DNA from: Mycobacterium shinjukuense
GTDB lineage: Bacteria; Actinomycetota; Actinomycetes; Mycobacteriales; Mycobacteriaceae
Assembly (NCBI RefSeq): GCF_010730055.1
Contig: NZ_AP022575.1
Location: 1,674,001-1,738,000 of the forward strand
Reading direction: 5' to 3'
DNA: 64,000 nt
Positions 39,750 to 50,568 of the stretch are shown one piece after another. Both the position numbers and the translations under genes were made by a program. Within the stretch, counting starts at the first letter, position 1, and each line of letters starts with the position of its first letter. Under the pieces are notes generated by a model. The model was not told the DNA's origin and made no database searches. It saw only the letters and a list, made by a program, of their open reading frames with translations.

Positions 39750-42700
39750 CTAGGAGCCCAGCTCTTCGTCGATGATGGCGAAGAGTTGGCTTTCGGTGGC
39801 GGTGGTGATGTCGTGGTCTTCGGGTTTCGGGTTGGCCAGCAGGGATCGCACGCGGTCGGCTAGGCGGGCCTTGTCATCGGGGCTCAGCTCGGGTTGAGCG
39901 AGCAGTGTTTGCAGCTCGCCGATGAGGTCATCGATGCGGGCCACCAGGTGTGGTTCGTTGGCGGTGACGGCGGTGGCTTTGAGTTGGCCGTCGAGGTGCT
40001 GGGCCAGGATGTTGGGGGTGGGGTAGTCGAAGATCAGGGTCGGCGACAGGGTGAGTCCGGTCGCGGTGTTAAGGCGGTTGCGCAGCTCCACCGCGGTCAA
40101 CGAGTCAAACCCGAGGTCTTGGAAGGATTTGTGGCTGTCGATATCCCCGGTGCTGGACCGTCCCAACACCGTTGCGGCGCTGTGCGACACCAACTCCACC
40201 AGTTCGCGGTGACGCTGCTCGGGTGCCAAGGCGTGCAGGCGGGTGACCAAATCCGACACCGAGGCCGCGGCATCGGTCGCGTCGAGGACCCGGCGTGCCG
40301 GGCGGGTGATGAACTCACGCCACAGCGGCGCCACCGTCGCCCCGCCGGCGGCCAGCGCCGCGGTGTTGAACTCGGCGGCCACCACCGTCGCGCGGTCGGC
40401 GAGCAGCGCGGTATCCAGCAGCGCCAACGCCCGTTCGGTGGTCAGCGCGGCCAGCCCGACCTGACGCACCCGGGCCAGATCCCGCTCCCTGAGGTGACGA
40501 GTCATCGCCGAGGCCCGTTCCCACAACCCCCAGGCCACCGACACCCCGGCCAGCCCGCGCGCGCGCCGATGGGTCGCCAGGCCGTCCAAGAAGGCATTGG
40601 CCGCCGCGTAGTTGCCCTGACCCGGGGTGCCCACGATTCCCGCCATCGACGAAAACAGCACAAACGCAGCCAAATCCATGCCTCGGGTGAGCTCGTGCAG
40701 ATTCCAGGCGCCGTCGACCTTGGCCCGCAACACCGCATCCACCCGCTCCGGGGTCAAGCTGGTGATCACCGCGTCGTCGAGAACACCGGCGGCATGAAAC
40801 ACCCCCTTGAGGGGATAGCGTGGATCCAGGCCGGCCAACAGTGCGGCCACCTCTGCACGATCGGCCACGTCGCAGGCCACCACGCGCACCCGGGCCCCAT
40901 CGTCGCGCAATCGAGCGACCAGCTCCGCCGCGCCCTCGGCCCGCCCGCCGCCGCGGCTGACCAGCACAACGTTGGCCACCCCATGGCGCCGGACCAGATG
41001 GGCAGCCACCGCCGAGCCGGCCATCCCGGTGCCACCCGTGATCAGCACCGTGCCCCCCGACAACTCCGAATATCCGTCGGGACCGTCGGGGATGGTCAAC
41101 ACCACTTTGCCGACGTGGCGGGCGTGACTGACAAACCGATATGCCGCCGGGGCGCGCCGCACGTCAAAAGCCTTGACCGGCAACGGTGCCAACACACCGG
41201 CGTCGAACAATGGCAGTAACTGGCCGAACATCGCCGCGATACCATCGGGGCCGGCCTCGAGAAGATCGAACGCCCGATACCGCACCCCAGGATGCCGCTG
41301 GGCCAGCGTCTGTGCGTCGCGAACGTCCGTCTTGCCCATCTCGATGAAGTGCCCACCGCGGGTCACCAACCGCAGCGACGCGTCCACAAACTCACCCGCC
41401 AGGGAGTTGAGCACCACATCCACCCCGCGGCCGCCGGTGACCGCCAGGAACTTCTCCGCGAACTCCAGCGTCCGCGAATCGGCGAGGTGGTCGTCGTCAA
41501 AACCCATCGCCCGCAAGGTATCCCACTTTGCCCGACTCGCGGTGACAAAGACCTCCGCACCCCAGTGCCGGGCCAACGCCACCGCGGCCATGCCTACCCC
41601 ACCGGCGCCGGCATGCACCAACACCTTCTGTCCGGCCGACACCCCGGCCAACACCGACAACCCGTAGAGGGCGGTGAGAAACACCGCCGGCACCCCGGCG
41701 GCCGCCACCAACGACCATCCCGGCGGCACCGCCGTCACCAATCGCGCATCCACCACCGCCTCGGACCCCACCACCCCCAACAGCCCCATCACCCGATCAC
41801 CAACGGCCAAATTAGTTACCCCCGAACCGATTTCGACGATCACCCCGGCCCCGTCGACACCCAACTCCCCGCCGCCGGGATACATCCCCAACGCCACCAA
41901 CACATCCCGGAAATTCACCCCCACCGCGGCCACCGCCACCCGCACCTGCCCCGCCGCCAGCCCCACCCGGCCGGTCGGCGCGACCACCACATCCTCTAGC
42001 GTCCTGCCACCGCCGGTGGTCAGCCGCCACGCCCCGGGCCCCAGCGTCAACACCGAGCCGGCCGCCAGCGGCGCCAACCGGGCCGCATGCACCACACCCC
42101 CACGAACCACCAACTGCGGCTCGCCGCAACCCACCACGTCCCCAACGTCCACCGATCCGTCGGAATCCACCAACACCAGCCGTCCGGGATGCTCGGCCTG
42201 AGCCGAGCGCACCAACCCCCACACCGCGGCGCCCGCCAGATCGGTGACATCCTCACCCGTCAGGCCCACCGCGCCGTGCGTCAGCACCACCAGGACGCCG
42301 GTCCGATCCGCGGTCAGCCATGACCGCACCACCGCCACCGCCTCGTGCACAGCACGATGCACCGAGGCCACGGTGTCGGCGCCAGCACCCGGCTCCCATA
42401 CGGCCGAGTCTCCAATGCCGTTGCCCGCCAACGGCACCGGCGACCACACCACTTCGTGCAAGCCCGCACCACCGGCGGCCGAGGTCCCCGTCATCGTCGC
42501 CGACAAGGCAGCCGCCGACACCGGTCGAAGCAGCAACTGGCGCGCCGAAAACACCGGCAACCCCGCCGAATCGGCCAGCTCCACCGACACCGCACCAGCA
42601 CCCGCCGGCGCTATCTTGGCCCGCACCCGCGAGGCGCCCGCCGCGTGCAGACCCACCCCCTGCCACGAAAACGGCAGCACCGTCTGGTCCGGGCCCTCGG

Positions 42701-45700
42701 CAACCCCCCACGCGTGCAGGACCGCATCCAACACCGCCGGATGAATCCCAAACCCGTCCACCCGCACACCCTCCGGAGCCGCAACCTCGGCGAAAACCTC
42801 GCGCCCCCGACGCCAGAGCGCCCGCAACCCCCGAAACGCGGGCCCATACCCGTATCCGCGCCGGGCCAATGCGTCATATCCATCGCCGACGGCCAGCGGC
42901 CGCGCCCCCACCGGCGGCCAGATCGACAGATCGGTCCGCGGCCGCACCGGCCCGGCCGTCAGCACGCCCTGCGCGTGCAACACCCACGCCGAATCCGAAC
43001 CCGATTGTCCACCAGTCGAATACACCCACACTTCGCGGGAGCCGGTTGCCCCCGCGGAGCCCACGATCACCTGCACCCGCACCCCGCCGGCCGCCGGCAG
43101 CGCCAACGGGGTCAACAACGTCAGCTCCTGCACCACCGGGCAACCCGCCTCGTCCCCGGCCCGCAGCACCAACTCCACAAACCCCGCCCCGGGGAACAAC
43201 ACCACCCCGGCGACCGCGTGATCGGCCAGCCACCCCTGCACACCGAGGGACAACCGACCCGTCAACACCACCCCACCCACGTCGGGCCGCTGTACCGCCG
43301 CGCCCAGCAGTGGATGCCCGAGCCCGACCAGGCCCGCACCGCCCACGTCCCGAGCGCCCGACTCCGCCAACCAGAACCGTCGCCGCGCAAACCCATACGT
43401 CGGCAGCTCCACCCGCCGACCGCCCAACCGGGCAAAAACCCGATCCCAACCCACGGCGACACCGTGCACATGGGCTTGCGCGACCGACAACCAGAACCGG
43501 TCGAGCCCACCGTCGTCGCGGCCCAGGGTCGGGATGACGATCGACTCAGCGGAAGCACCGGGATCGGCGTCGGCCAAGGTCTCCTCGACAGCGGTGATCA
43601 ACACCGGATGTGGGCTGGCTTCGATGAACACCCGGTATCCGTCCTCGGCGGCGCCACGGACGGCCCGCTCAAACTGCACCGTCTGCCGGATGCTGCGGTA
43701 CCAGTAGTCGGCGGTCAAACCGGCGGTGTCCATCAGTTCGCCGGTGACCGTGGAGAAGAACGCGACCGGCGACGACCGCGACTCGATGCCGTGCAGCGCC
43801 GCGGCGAGATCGTCGCGGATCGCGCCCACCTGGGCCGAGTGCGACGCGTAGTCGACGTCGATCCTGCGGGCGCGAATGTTGTCGGCCGCGCACCGACTGA
43901 GCAACTCCTCCAGGGCGTCGACGTCACCGGCGACCGCGACCGCCGAAACACCGTTGACCGCAGCGATATTCAGTCGGGCACCCCAGGAAGCCACCAGCTC
44001 CCGGGCCCGCGGGAGACCACATGCCAACGAAACCATGCCCCCCGCACCCGACAACCGCATCAACAGTCGGCTGCGCAGCGCCACCACCCGTGCGGCGTCC
44101 TCAAGCGAGAGCGCACCGGCCACACAGGCGGCGGCGATCTCGCCCTGGGAATGCCCGATCACCGCGTCGGCAACCACGCCCACCGACCGCCACACCTCGG
44201 CCAGTGACACCATGACCGCCCACAGCGCCGGTTGCAGCACGTCCACCCGATCCAGCCCCGGCGCGCCCGGCGCCGCCCGCACGACGTCGAGCAGCGACCA
44301 CTCCACCTGCTCACCGAGCGCCTTGTCGCAGCGGTGCATCTGCTCGGCGAACACCGGTGACTCGTCAAGTAACTGGGCGCCCATGCCTGGCCATTGCGAT
44401 CCCTGCCCCGGAAACACAAACACCGTCTTGCCCACCGACCTGGCCCGGCCCACCACCACACCGGTACCCGGCTCACCGGACGCCAGACCCGCCAGCCTGT
44501 CCATCAACTGGGTGCGATCGGCACCCACCACCACGGCCCGATGCTGGAACGTCGACCGTGTGTTGACCAGCGACCACCCGACATCGAGCGCGCGCACATT
44601 CTCGTCGGCACCCACCCACGCCAGCAACCGTTGCGCCTGGTTGACCAACGCCCGCGCCGACCGCGCCGACACCAGCCACGGCACGGCCGCCGAATGGCTA
44701 TCATGTACTGCGGCAACGGGTTCCTCGGCGGACGGAGCCTGCTCTAGGATCACGTGCGCATTGGTGCCGCTAATTCCGAACGACGACACCCCGGCCCGCC
44801 GGGGCCGGCCGTGCACCTGCCACGGCCGGGATTCGGTCAACAACGATACTGCCCCCGTCGACCAATCCACATGCGGCGTGGGCACATCCACGTGCAACGT
44901 CTTCGGCAGCACGCCGTGGCGCATCGCCTGCACCATCTTGATCACCCCGGCCACCCCCGCGGCGGCCGACGTATGACCCATGTTGGATTTGATCGATCCC
45001 AACCACAGCGGCCGATCCGCCGGCCTATGCTGCCCGTAGGTCGCCAGGATCGCCTGTGCCTCAATGGGATCCCCCAGTGTGGTGCCCGTCCCGTGGCCCT
45101 CGACCACGTCCACATCGGCGGCGCCGAGCCGCGCATTGGCCAACGCCGCCCGAATCACCCGCTGCTGCGCCGGCCCGTTCGGCGTGGCCAGCCCGTTGGA
45201 GGCGCCATCCTGATTCACCGCCGACCCGCGCACCACCGCCAGCACCGGATGGCCCAACCGGTGCGCATCGGTCAACCGCTCCAACACCAGCGCGCCGGCG
45301 CCCTCGGAGAACGCCGTCCCGTCGGCGGCGCCCGCGTAGGCCTTGCATCGGCCATCGGCCGACAGCGCGCGTTGCCGGCTGAACTCGATGAACATCGCCG
45401 GGGTGGCCATCACGGTCACCCCACCGGCCAGTGCCAGATCACACTCCCCCAACCGCAGCGACTGCACCGCCAAATGCACCGCGACCAGTGACGACGAACA
45501 CGCGGTGTCCACCGACACCGCGGGGCCTTCCAAACCCAGCGCATACGACACCCGCCCCGAGGCGACGCTCAACGTCGAGCCGCGCAGCCCATACCTCTCT
45601 AGCTCGCCGGGCACGCGGCCCTGGCCGCCATAGGAGCCGTGGAACACCCCGGCGAACACACCCGTCGCCGAACCCCGCAGCCGCAACGGGTCAATCCCGG

Positions 45701-46115
45701 TGCGCTCCAACGCTTCCCACGACACCTCCAGCAACAGCCGCTGCTGCGGATCCATCGCCAGCGCCTCGCTGGGCGCGATCGCGAAAAACTCGGCATCAAA
45801 GTCGGCGACATCGGCCAGGAACCCACCGCATCGGGTGTAGGACTTGCCCACCGCATCCGGATCCGGGTCGAACAACCCCGCCAGATCCCAGCCGCGGTCG
45901 GCCGGGAACTCCGACACCACATCCCGGCCTTGCGCCACCAGCTGCCACAACGCCTCCGGCGAATCCACACCACCCGGATACCGGCAGGCCATCCCCACCA
46001 CCGCGACCGGCTCACCGATCAGGGCCAAATAGTCGCGGTTTTCCCGTTTCAGCCGCTGGTTGTCCTTCAGCGCGGCGCGCAGGGCCTCGACGAGCTCTTC
46101 GTGAGTGCTGTCCAT
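39750..46115 (-). CDS. pks7: Modular PKS Pks7: KS-AT-DH-ER-KR-ACP
   Basis: 2121-residue fully reducing module. Docking coiled coil EELVEALRAALKDNQRLKRE at the N-terminus; KS with VDTACSSSL; AT with GHSQGE and YASH (methylmalonyl type); DH with an intact WLADHAVAGVVLFPGAG; ER with HAGAGGVGMAA; KR with ITGGTGMAGSAV and LDD; ACP LGFDSLTAVEL; C-terminal docking tail ATESQLFAIIDEELG, nearly the same as in Pks8. The module would add a methyl-branched, saturated two-carbon unit. Start MDSTHEELV at 46115 is taken where the docking helix starts; 46154 is an alternative. 79 bases separate it from pks10. Pks7 has been tied to virulence lipid production in M. tuberculosis. Confidence 0.93.
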   Translation of the reverse strand: MDSTHEELVEALRAALKDNQRLKRENRDYLALIGEPVAVVGMACRYPGGVDSPEALWQLVAQGRDVVSEFPADRGWDLAGLFDPDPDAVGKSYTRCGGFLADVADFDAEFFAIAPSEALAMDPQQRLLLEVSWEALERTGIDPLRLRGSATGVFAGVFHGSYGGQGRVPGELERYGLRGSTLSVASGRVSYALGLEGPAVSVDTACSSSLVAVHLAVQSLRLGECDLALAGGVTVMATPAMFIEFSRQRALSADGRCKAYAGAADGTAFSEGAGALVLERLTDAHRLGHPVLAVVRGSAVNQDGASNGLATPNGPAQQRVIRAALANARLGAADVDVVEGHGTGTTLGDPIEAQAILATYGQHRPADRPLWLGSIKSNMGHTSAAAGVAGVIKMVQAMRHGVLPKTLHVDVPTPHVDWSTGAVSLLTESRPWQVHGRPRRAGVSSFGISGTNAHVILEQAPSAEEPVAAVHDSHSAAVPWLVSARSARALVNQAQRLLAWVGADENVRALDVGWSLVNTRSTFQHRAVVVGADRTQLMDRLAGLASGEPGTGVVVGRARSVGKTVFVFPGQGSQWPGMGAQLLDESPVFAEQMHRCDKALGEQVEWSLLDVVRAAPGAPGLDRVDVLQPALWAVMVSLAEVWRSVGVVADAVIGHSQGEIAAACVAGALSLEDAARVVALRSRLLMRLSGAGGMVSLACGLPRARELVASWGARLNIAAVNGVSAVAVAGDVDALEELLSRCAADNIRARRIDVDYASHSAQVGAIRDDLAAALHGIESRSSPVAFFSTVTGELMDTAGLTADYWYRSIRQTVQFERAVRGAAEDGYRVFIEASPHPVLITAVEETLADADPGASAESIVIPTLGRDDGGLDRFWLSVAQAHVHGVAVGWDRVFARLGGRRVELPTYGFARRRFWLAESGARDVGGAGLVGLGHPLLGAAVQRPDVGGVVLTGRLSLGVQGWLADHAVAGVVLFPGAGFVELVLRAGDEAGCPVVQELTLLTPLALPAAGGVRVQVIVGSAGATGSREVWVYSTGGQSGSDSAWVLHAQGVLTAGPVRPRTDLSIWPPVGARPLAVGDGYDALARRGYGYGPAFRGLRALWRRGREVFAEVAAPEGVRVDGFGIHPAVLDAVLHAWGVAEGPDQTVLPFSWQGVGLHAAGASRVRAKIAPAGAGAVSVELADSAGLPVFSARQLLLRPVSAAALSATMTGTSAAGGAGLHEVVWSPVPLAGNGIGDSAVWEPGAGADTVASVHRAVHEAVAVVRSWLTADRTGVLVVLTHGAVGLTGEDVTDLAGAAVWGLVRSAQAEHPGRLVLVDSDGSVDVGDVVGCGEPQLVVRGGVVHAARLAPLAAGSVLTLGPGAWRLTTGGGRTLEDVVVAPTGRVGLAAGQVRVAVAAVGVNFRDVLVALGMYPGGGELGVDGAGVIVEIGSGVTNLAVGDRVMGLLGVVGSEAVVDARLVTAVPPGWSLVAAAGVPAVFLTALYGLSVLAGVSAGQKVLVHAGAGGVGMAAVALARHWGAEVFVTASRAKWDTLRAMGFDDDHLADSRTLEFAEKFLAVTGGRGVDVVLNSLAGEFVDASLRLVTRGGHFIEMGKTDVRDAQTLAQRHPGVRYRAFDLLEAGPDGIAAMFGQLLPLFDAGVLAPLPVKAFDVRRAPAAYRFVSHARHVGKVVLTIPDGPDGYSELSGGTVLITGGTGMAGSAVAAHLVRRHGVANVVLVSRGGGRAEGAAELVARLRDDGARVRVVACDVADRAEVAALLAGLDPRYPLKGVFHAAGVLDDAVITSLTPERVDAVLRAKVDGAWNLHELTRGMDLAAFVLFSSMAGIVGTPGQGNYAAANAFLDGLATHRRARGLAGVSVAWGLWERASAMTRHLRERDLARVRQVGLAALTTERALALLDTALLADRATVVAAEFNTAALAAGGATVAPLWREFITRPARRVLDATDAAASVSDLVTRLHALAPEQRHRELVELVSHSAATVLGRSSTGDIDSHKSFQDLGFDSLTAVELRNRLNTATGLTLSPTLIFDYPTPNILAQHLDGQLKATAVTANEPHLVARIDDLIGELQTLLAQPELSPDDKARLADRVRSLLANPKPEDHDITTATESQLFAIIDEELGS

Positions 46116-46194
46116 AGCGCCCGCCTTTCGCGGCCGGGGTCCCATCGTGGTCACTGCCTCACGGCGATCGGTGCGAGGGAACGTCCACGGCGAC

Positions 46195-47256
46195 TCAGTG
46201 CCAGCGCAGCAGCACCAGTTCGGAACAGAAGCCCGGACCCATCGCGATCATCAACCCGGGGCTTCCGCTGGGCGGCGGTTTGGCGATGGTGTCACGCAGC
46301 ACATGCAGCACCGACGCCGACGACAGGTTGCCGATCTCGCCCAGCGAGCGCCAGGTCAGCTCCAGAGCCTCCGCCGGCAGGTCTAGGCTCTCGGTGATCG
46401 CGGTGATGATCTTGGGACCACCGGGGTGGGTCACCCAGGCGCCGATGTCGGCGGTGCGCAGGCCGTGTGCGGCCAGGAACGTGGTGACATCCTCGCCCAG
46501 GTACCGCTCGACAACGGCCGCCAGGTCCTTCGACAGCACGAGCTCGAATCCGGCGGCGCCGACGTCGTAGCCCATCGTGCGTAGCGAGTCGGGGTAAAGG
46601 TGGCTGCGGGAATCGAGGATGTCCGGGCCCCCGGCGCCCACCTCGTCGGCGCGACGCTCGCCGACGGCGATCACCGCGCCGGCCCCGTCAGCAAACAGCG
46701 CACTGCCGACCAGACCCGCCAGCGTGGGCTTGTATCCGGGATAGGTCAGTGAACAGAGCTCAACCGAGACCAGGGCCGCAACGCCGTCGGGGGCGCCCCG
46801 CAGATAGTCGTGCAGGCGGGCCACCCCGGCCGCCCCTGCCACACAACCCAGGCCGAACAGCGGCACCCGCCGCACGTCGGCGCGCAGCCCCAGCCGGCCG
46901 GCGATGCGGGCATCCAGCGACGGCACCGCAAGACCGGTCACCGTCGTCGTGATCAGCGCATCGAGGTCCCAAGGGTGCAGGCCGGCCTCCTCCAGCGCCC
47001 CGGACAGGGCCTCAACGCCCAGGTCAACGGCCTTTTCGAGGAAGATCTTGTTCGCTTCGCCGAAGTCGGTCAGCCTGGGGTAGGTCTCCAGCGGCAAGAC
47101 CAGGTGGCGACTGTTGACCTTGGCGCTGGCGTGCAGCTGCCGAACGATGTCTTCGTAACCCTCGAAATCCGGAATGCTGACAAACGACTCGGTCAGTTCT
47201 TTCTGGGAATAGCGATACGGGGGCAAAGCACCGAACACGCCTGCGATGACGCTCAT
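46195..47256 (-). CDS. pks10: Type III polyketide synthase (chalcone synthase-like) Pks10
   Basis: 353 residues, same fold and length as Pks11. Catalytic Cys in LFGLGCVAGAAGVARLH, His in WVTHPGGPKII, Asn in LGEIGNLSSASV. Start MSVIAGVFGALPPYRYS at 47256 matches the Pks11 start; a longer frame to 47349 would cross its promoter. It is first in the leftward PKS operon. M. tuberculosis mutants in this gene are reported to lose phthiocerol dimycocerosate. The duplication of pks10 and pks11 around three modular genes, sharing promoter sequence, suggests a recent common origin. Confidence 0.95.
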   Translation of the reverse strand: MSVIAGVFGALPPYRYSQKELTESFVSIPDFEGYEDIVRQLHASAKVNSRHLVLPLETYPRLTDFGEANKIFLEKAVDLGVEALSGALEEAGLHPWDLDALITTTVTGLAVPSLDARIAGRLGLRADVRRVPLFGLGCVAGAAGVARLHDYLRGAPDGVAALVSVELCSLTYPGYKPTLAGLVGSALFADGAGAVIAVGERRADEVGAGGPDILDSRSHLYPDSLRTMGYDVGAAGFELVLSKDLAAVVERYLGEDVTTFLAAHGLRTADIGAWVTHPGGPKIITAITESLDLPAEALELTWRSLGEIGNLSSASVLHVLRDTIAKPPPSGSPGLMIAMGPGFCSELVLLRWH

Positions 47257-47320
47257 TGGTCCCACCCCTTTGACACGAACATTTTGGTCGAACGGTTCAA
47301 CCGGGTCGCTTAGAGCCGGA

Positions 47321-47349
47321 AGTTTAGTCGGCCCGGGACGGACCGGCAA
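47321..47349 (-). promoter_or_regulatory. pks10 promoter
   Basis: On the minus strand TTGCCG (47349-47344) and TAAACT (47326-47321) are 17 bases apart. Downstream is an imperfect dyad GGTCGAAC/GTTCAACC (47287-47303). The -10 context is shared with pks11. This separates pks10 transcription from argH, which ends at 47365. Confidence 0.55.
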
Positions 47350-47364
47350 AGGAACCGGCCGGGC

Positions 47365-48777
<1,413 letters not shown>

Positions 48778-48784
48778 TGTTGTG

Positions 48785-48848
48785 CGGCGAGCAGACGCAA
48801 AAGCCCCCACGCGCCCGGCGTGTCGGGGGCTTTTGCGTCTGCTCGCCG
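48785..48848. terminator. 24-base-arm hairpin between argG and argH
   Basis: CGGCGAGCAGACGCAAAAGC plus CCCC (48785-48808) is perfectly repeated inverted at 48825-48848 with a 16-base loop. It starts eight bases after the argG stop. The arm contains the GCGAGCAGACGCAAAA word that I recall as common in mycobacterial intergenic regions. It could terminate or attenuate transcription from either side. Confidence 0.8.
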
Positions 48849-48856
48849 GGGGAACG

Positions 48857-50053
48857 TCACCGCAGATCCCGGCGGGCGGCGAGCGTGGAGGACAGCCCGT
48901 GCACGTAGACGAAGCCGCGGGCGGCGGACTGGTCGAAGCTGTCGCCCTCGTCGTAGGTGGCCAGGTTGAAGTCGTAGAGCGATTCGGCGCTGCGCCGGCC
49001 GTTGACCGCGATGTGGCCGCCGTGCAACACCATCCGGATCTCGCCGGTGACGTGTTCTTGGGTCTTGGCGACGAAACTCTCCAGCGCGGCCTTCAGCGGC
49101 GAAAACCACAGGCCGTCGTACACCAGCTCGGCCCAGCGCTGATCGGTCAGACGCTTGAACCGGCCCAGTTCGCGTTCCAGCGTGACGTGTTCCAGTTCGG
49201 TGTGGGCGGTGATGAGCACCATCGCGCCCGGCGCCTCGTAGATCTCGCGGCTCTTGATGCCCACCAGCCGGTCCTCGACGACGTCGAGGCGCCCGACCCC
49301 CTGCGCGCCGGCGCGGCGGTTGAGTTCCTCGATGGCAGCCAGCATCGACACGGCCTTGCCGTCGATGGACACCGGCACCCCGCGGTCGAACCCGACGATC
49401 ACCTCGTCGGGGACCCCCCAGTTGACCGTGGGGTCTTCGGTGTAGGCGTAGACGTCCTTGGTGGGGGCGTTCCACAGGTGTTCCAGGAAACCGGTTTCCA
49501 CCGCGCGGCCCCAGACGTTCTGATCGATCGAGAACGGCGAGCGTTTGCTGACGCTGATCGGGATGGCGTTCTCCTCGGCGAACGCGATCGCCTTCTCCCG
49601 CGTCCACGCATAGTCGCGCACCGGCGCCAGCACCTGCAGATCCGGTGCCAGCGAGGCGAACCCGACTTCGAAGCGGACCTGGTCGTTGCCCTTGCCGGTG
49701 CAGCCGTGCGCGACGATGCCGCCGCCGTGCTCGCGCGCCGCCGCCACCAGGTGCTTGACGATCAGCGGCCGGCTGATCGCCGACACCAACGGGTAGCGGT
49801 CCATGTACAGCGCGTTGTTCAACACGGTGGGCAGGCAGTAGCCCTCGGCGAATTCGTCGCGGGCATCGACGACGACGGCCTCGACGGCGCCGCAGTCCAG
49901 CGCCCGCCGGCGAATGACCTCCATGTCTTCGCCGCCCTGGCCGAGGTCGATCGCCACCGCCACGACCTCCCGGCCGGTCTCCTTGCCTATCCAGCCGATG
50001 GCCACCGAGGTGTCCAGGCCGCCGGAATACGCCAGGATGACGCGCTCTGACAT
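48857..50053 (-). CDS. argG: Argininosuccinate synthase
   Basis: 398-residue ATP-dependent enzyme joining citrulline and aspartate. ATP-binding N-terminus VILAYSGGLDTSVAIGW; substrate-binding HGCTGKGNDQVRFE and SPFSIDQNVWGRAVE. Its ATG lies eight bases downstream of the argR stop, so the operon continues. The start MSERVILAYSG is fixed by the P-loop. Confidence 0.97.
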   Translation of the reverse strand: MSERVILAYSGGLDTSVAIGWIGKETGREVVAVAIDLGQGGEDMEVIRRRALDCGAVEAVVVDARDEFAEGYCLPTVLNNALYMDRYPLVSAISRPLIVKHLVAAAREHGGGIVAHGCTGKGNDQVRFEVGFASLAPDLQVLAPVRDYAWTREKAIAFAEENAIPISVSKRSPFSIDQNVWGRAVETGFLEHLWNAPTKDVYAYTEDPTVNWGVPDEVIVGFDRGVPVSIDGKAVSMLAAIEELNRRAGAQGVGRLDVVEDRLVGIKSREIYEAPGAMVLITAHTELEHVTLERELGRFKRLTDQRWAELVYDGLWFSPLKAALESFVAKTQEHVTGEIRMVLHGGHIAVNGRRSAESLYDFNLATYDEGDSFDQSAARGFVYVHGLSSTLAARRDLR

Positions 50054-50061
50054 GACGCTCC

Positions 50062-50568
50062 TTACTGAATGTTCTCGAACACGCCGGCGAGTTCCGCACC
50101 GGTCATCGGCTCACGGGCGACCACAAGGATGGTGTCATCCCCGGCGACGGTGCCGACGACCTGGGGCAGCGCCGCCCGGTCGATGGCGCTGGCCAGGTAG
50201 TGTGCCGCACCCGGCGGCGTGCGCAACACCGCCAGGTTGCCGCTCGCGTCGGTCGACACCAGCAGCTCGCTGAGCAGGCGCGCCATCCGGTCGGTGCCGC
50301 CGGACACGCCCCGGACGGGGCTGCCGTCCTCGGGCACCACGTAGACCCCGGTGCCGCCGTCCGCGCCGCGCAGCTTCACCGCGCCAAGTTCCTCGAGATC
50401 ACGCGACAGGGTGGCCTGGGTGACCTCGATGCCTTCGGCGGCCAGCAGCGCGGCCAGCTCGCTTTGGCTGCGCACCTCGGCCGCGGACAGGATCGCGACG
50501 ATGCGGGCCTGGCGACCGGCGCGGTTGACACTGACCTCGGGTTGCGGCTTGGCTCGTTGGCCAGTCAT
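50062..50568 (-). CDS. argR: Arginine repressor ArgR
   Basis: 168-residue hexameric arginine-responsive repressor. N-terminal winged helix RIVAILSAAEVRSQSELAAL with recognition helix EVTQATLSRDLEELGA; C-terminal arginine-binding core with RTPPGAAHYLASAIDRAALP and GTVAGDDTILVV. It is embedded in the operon it controls. Start MTGQRAKPQ at 50568 overlaps the argF stop (ATGA). Confidence 0.95.
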   Translation of the reverse strand: MTGQRAKPQPEVSVNRAGRQARIVAILSAAEVRSQSELAALLAAEGIEVTQATLSRDLEELGAVKLRGADGGTGVYVVPEDGSPVRGVSGGTDRMARLLSELLVSTDASGNLAVLRTPPGAAHYLASAIDRAALPQVVGTVAGDDTILVVAREPMTGAELAGVFENIQ

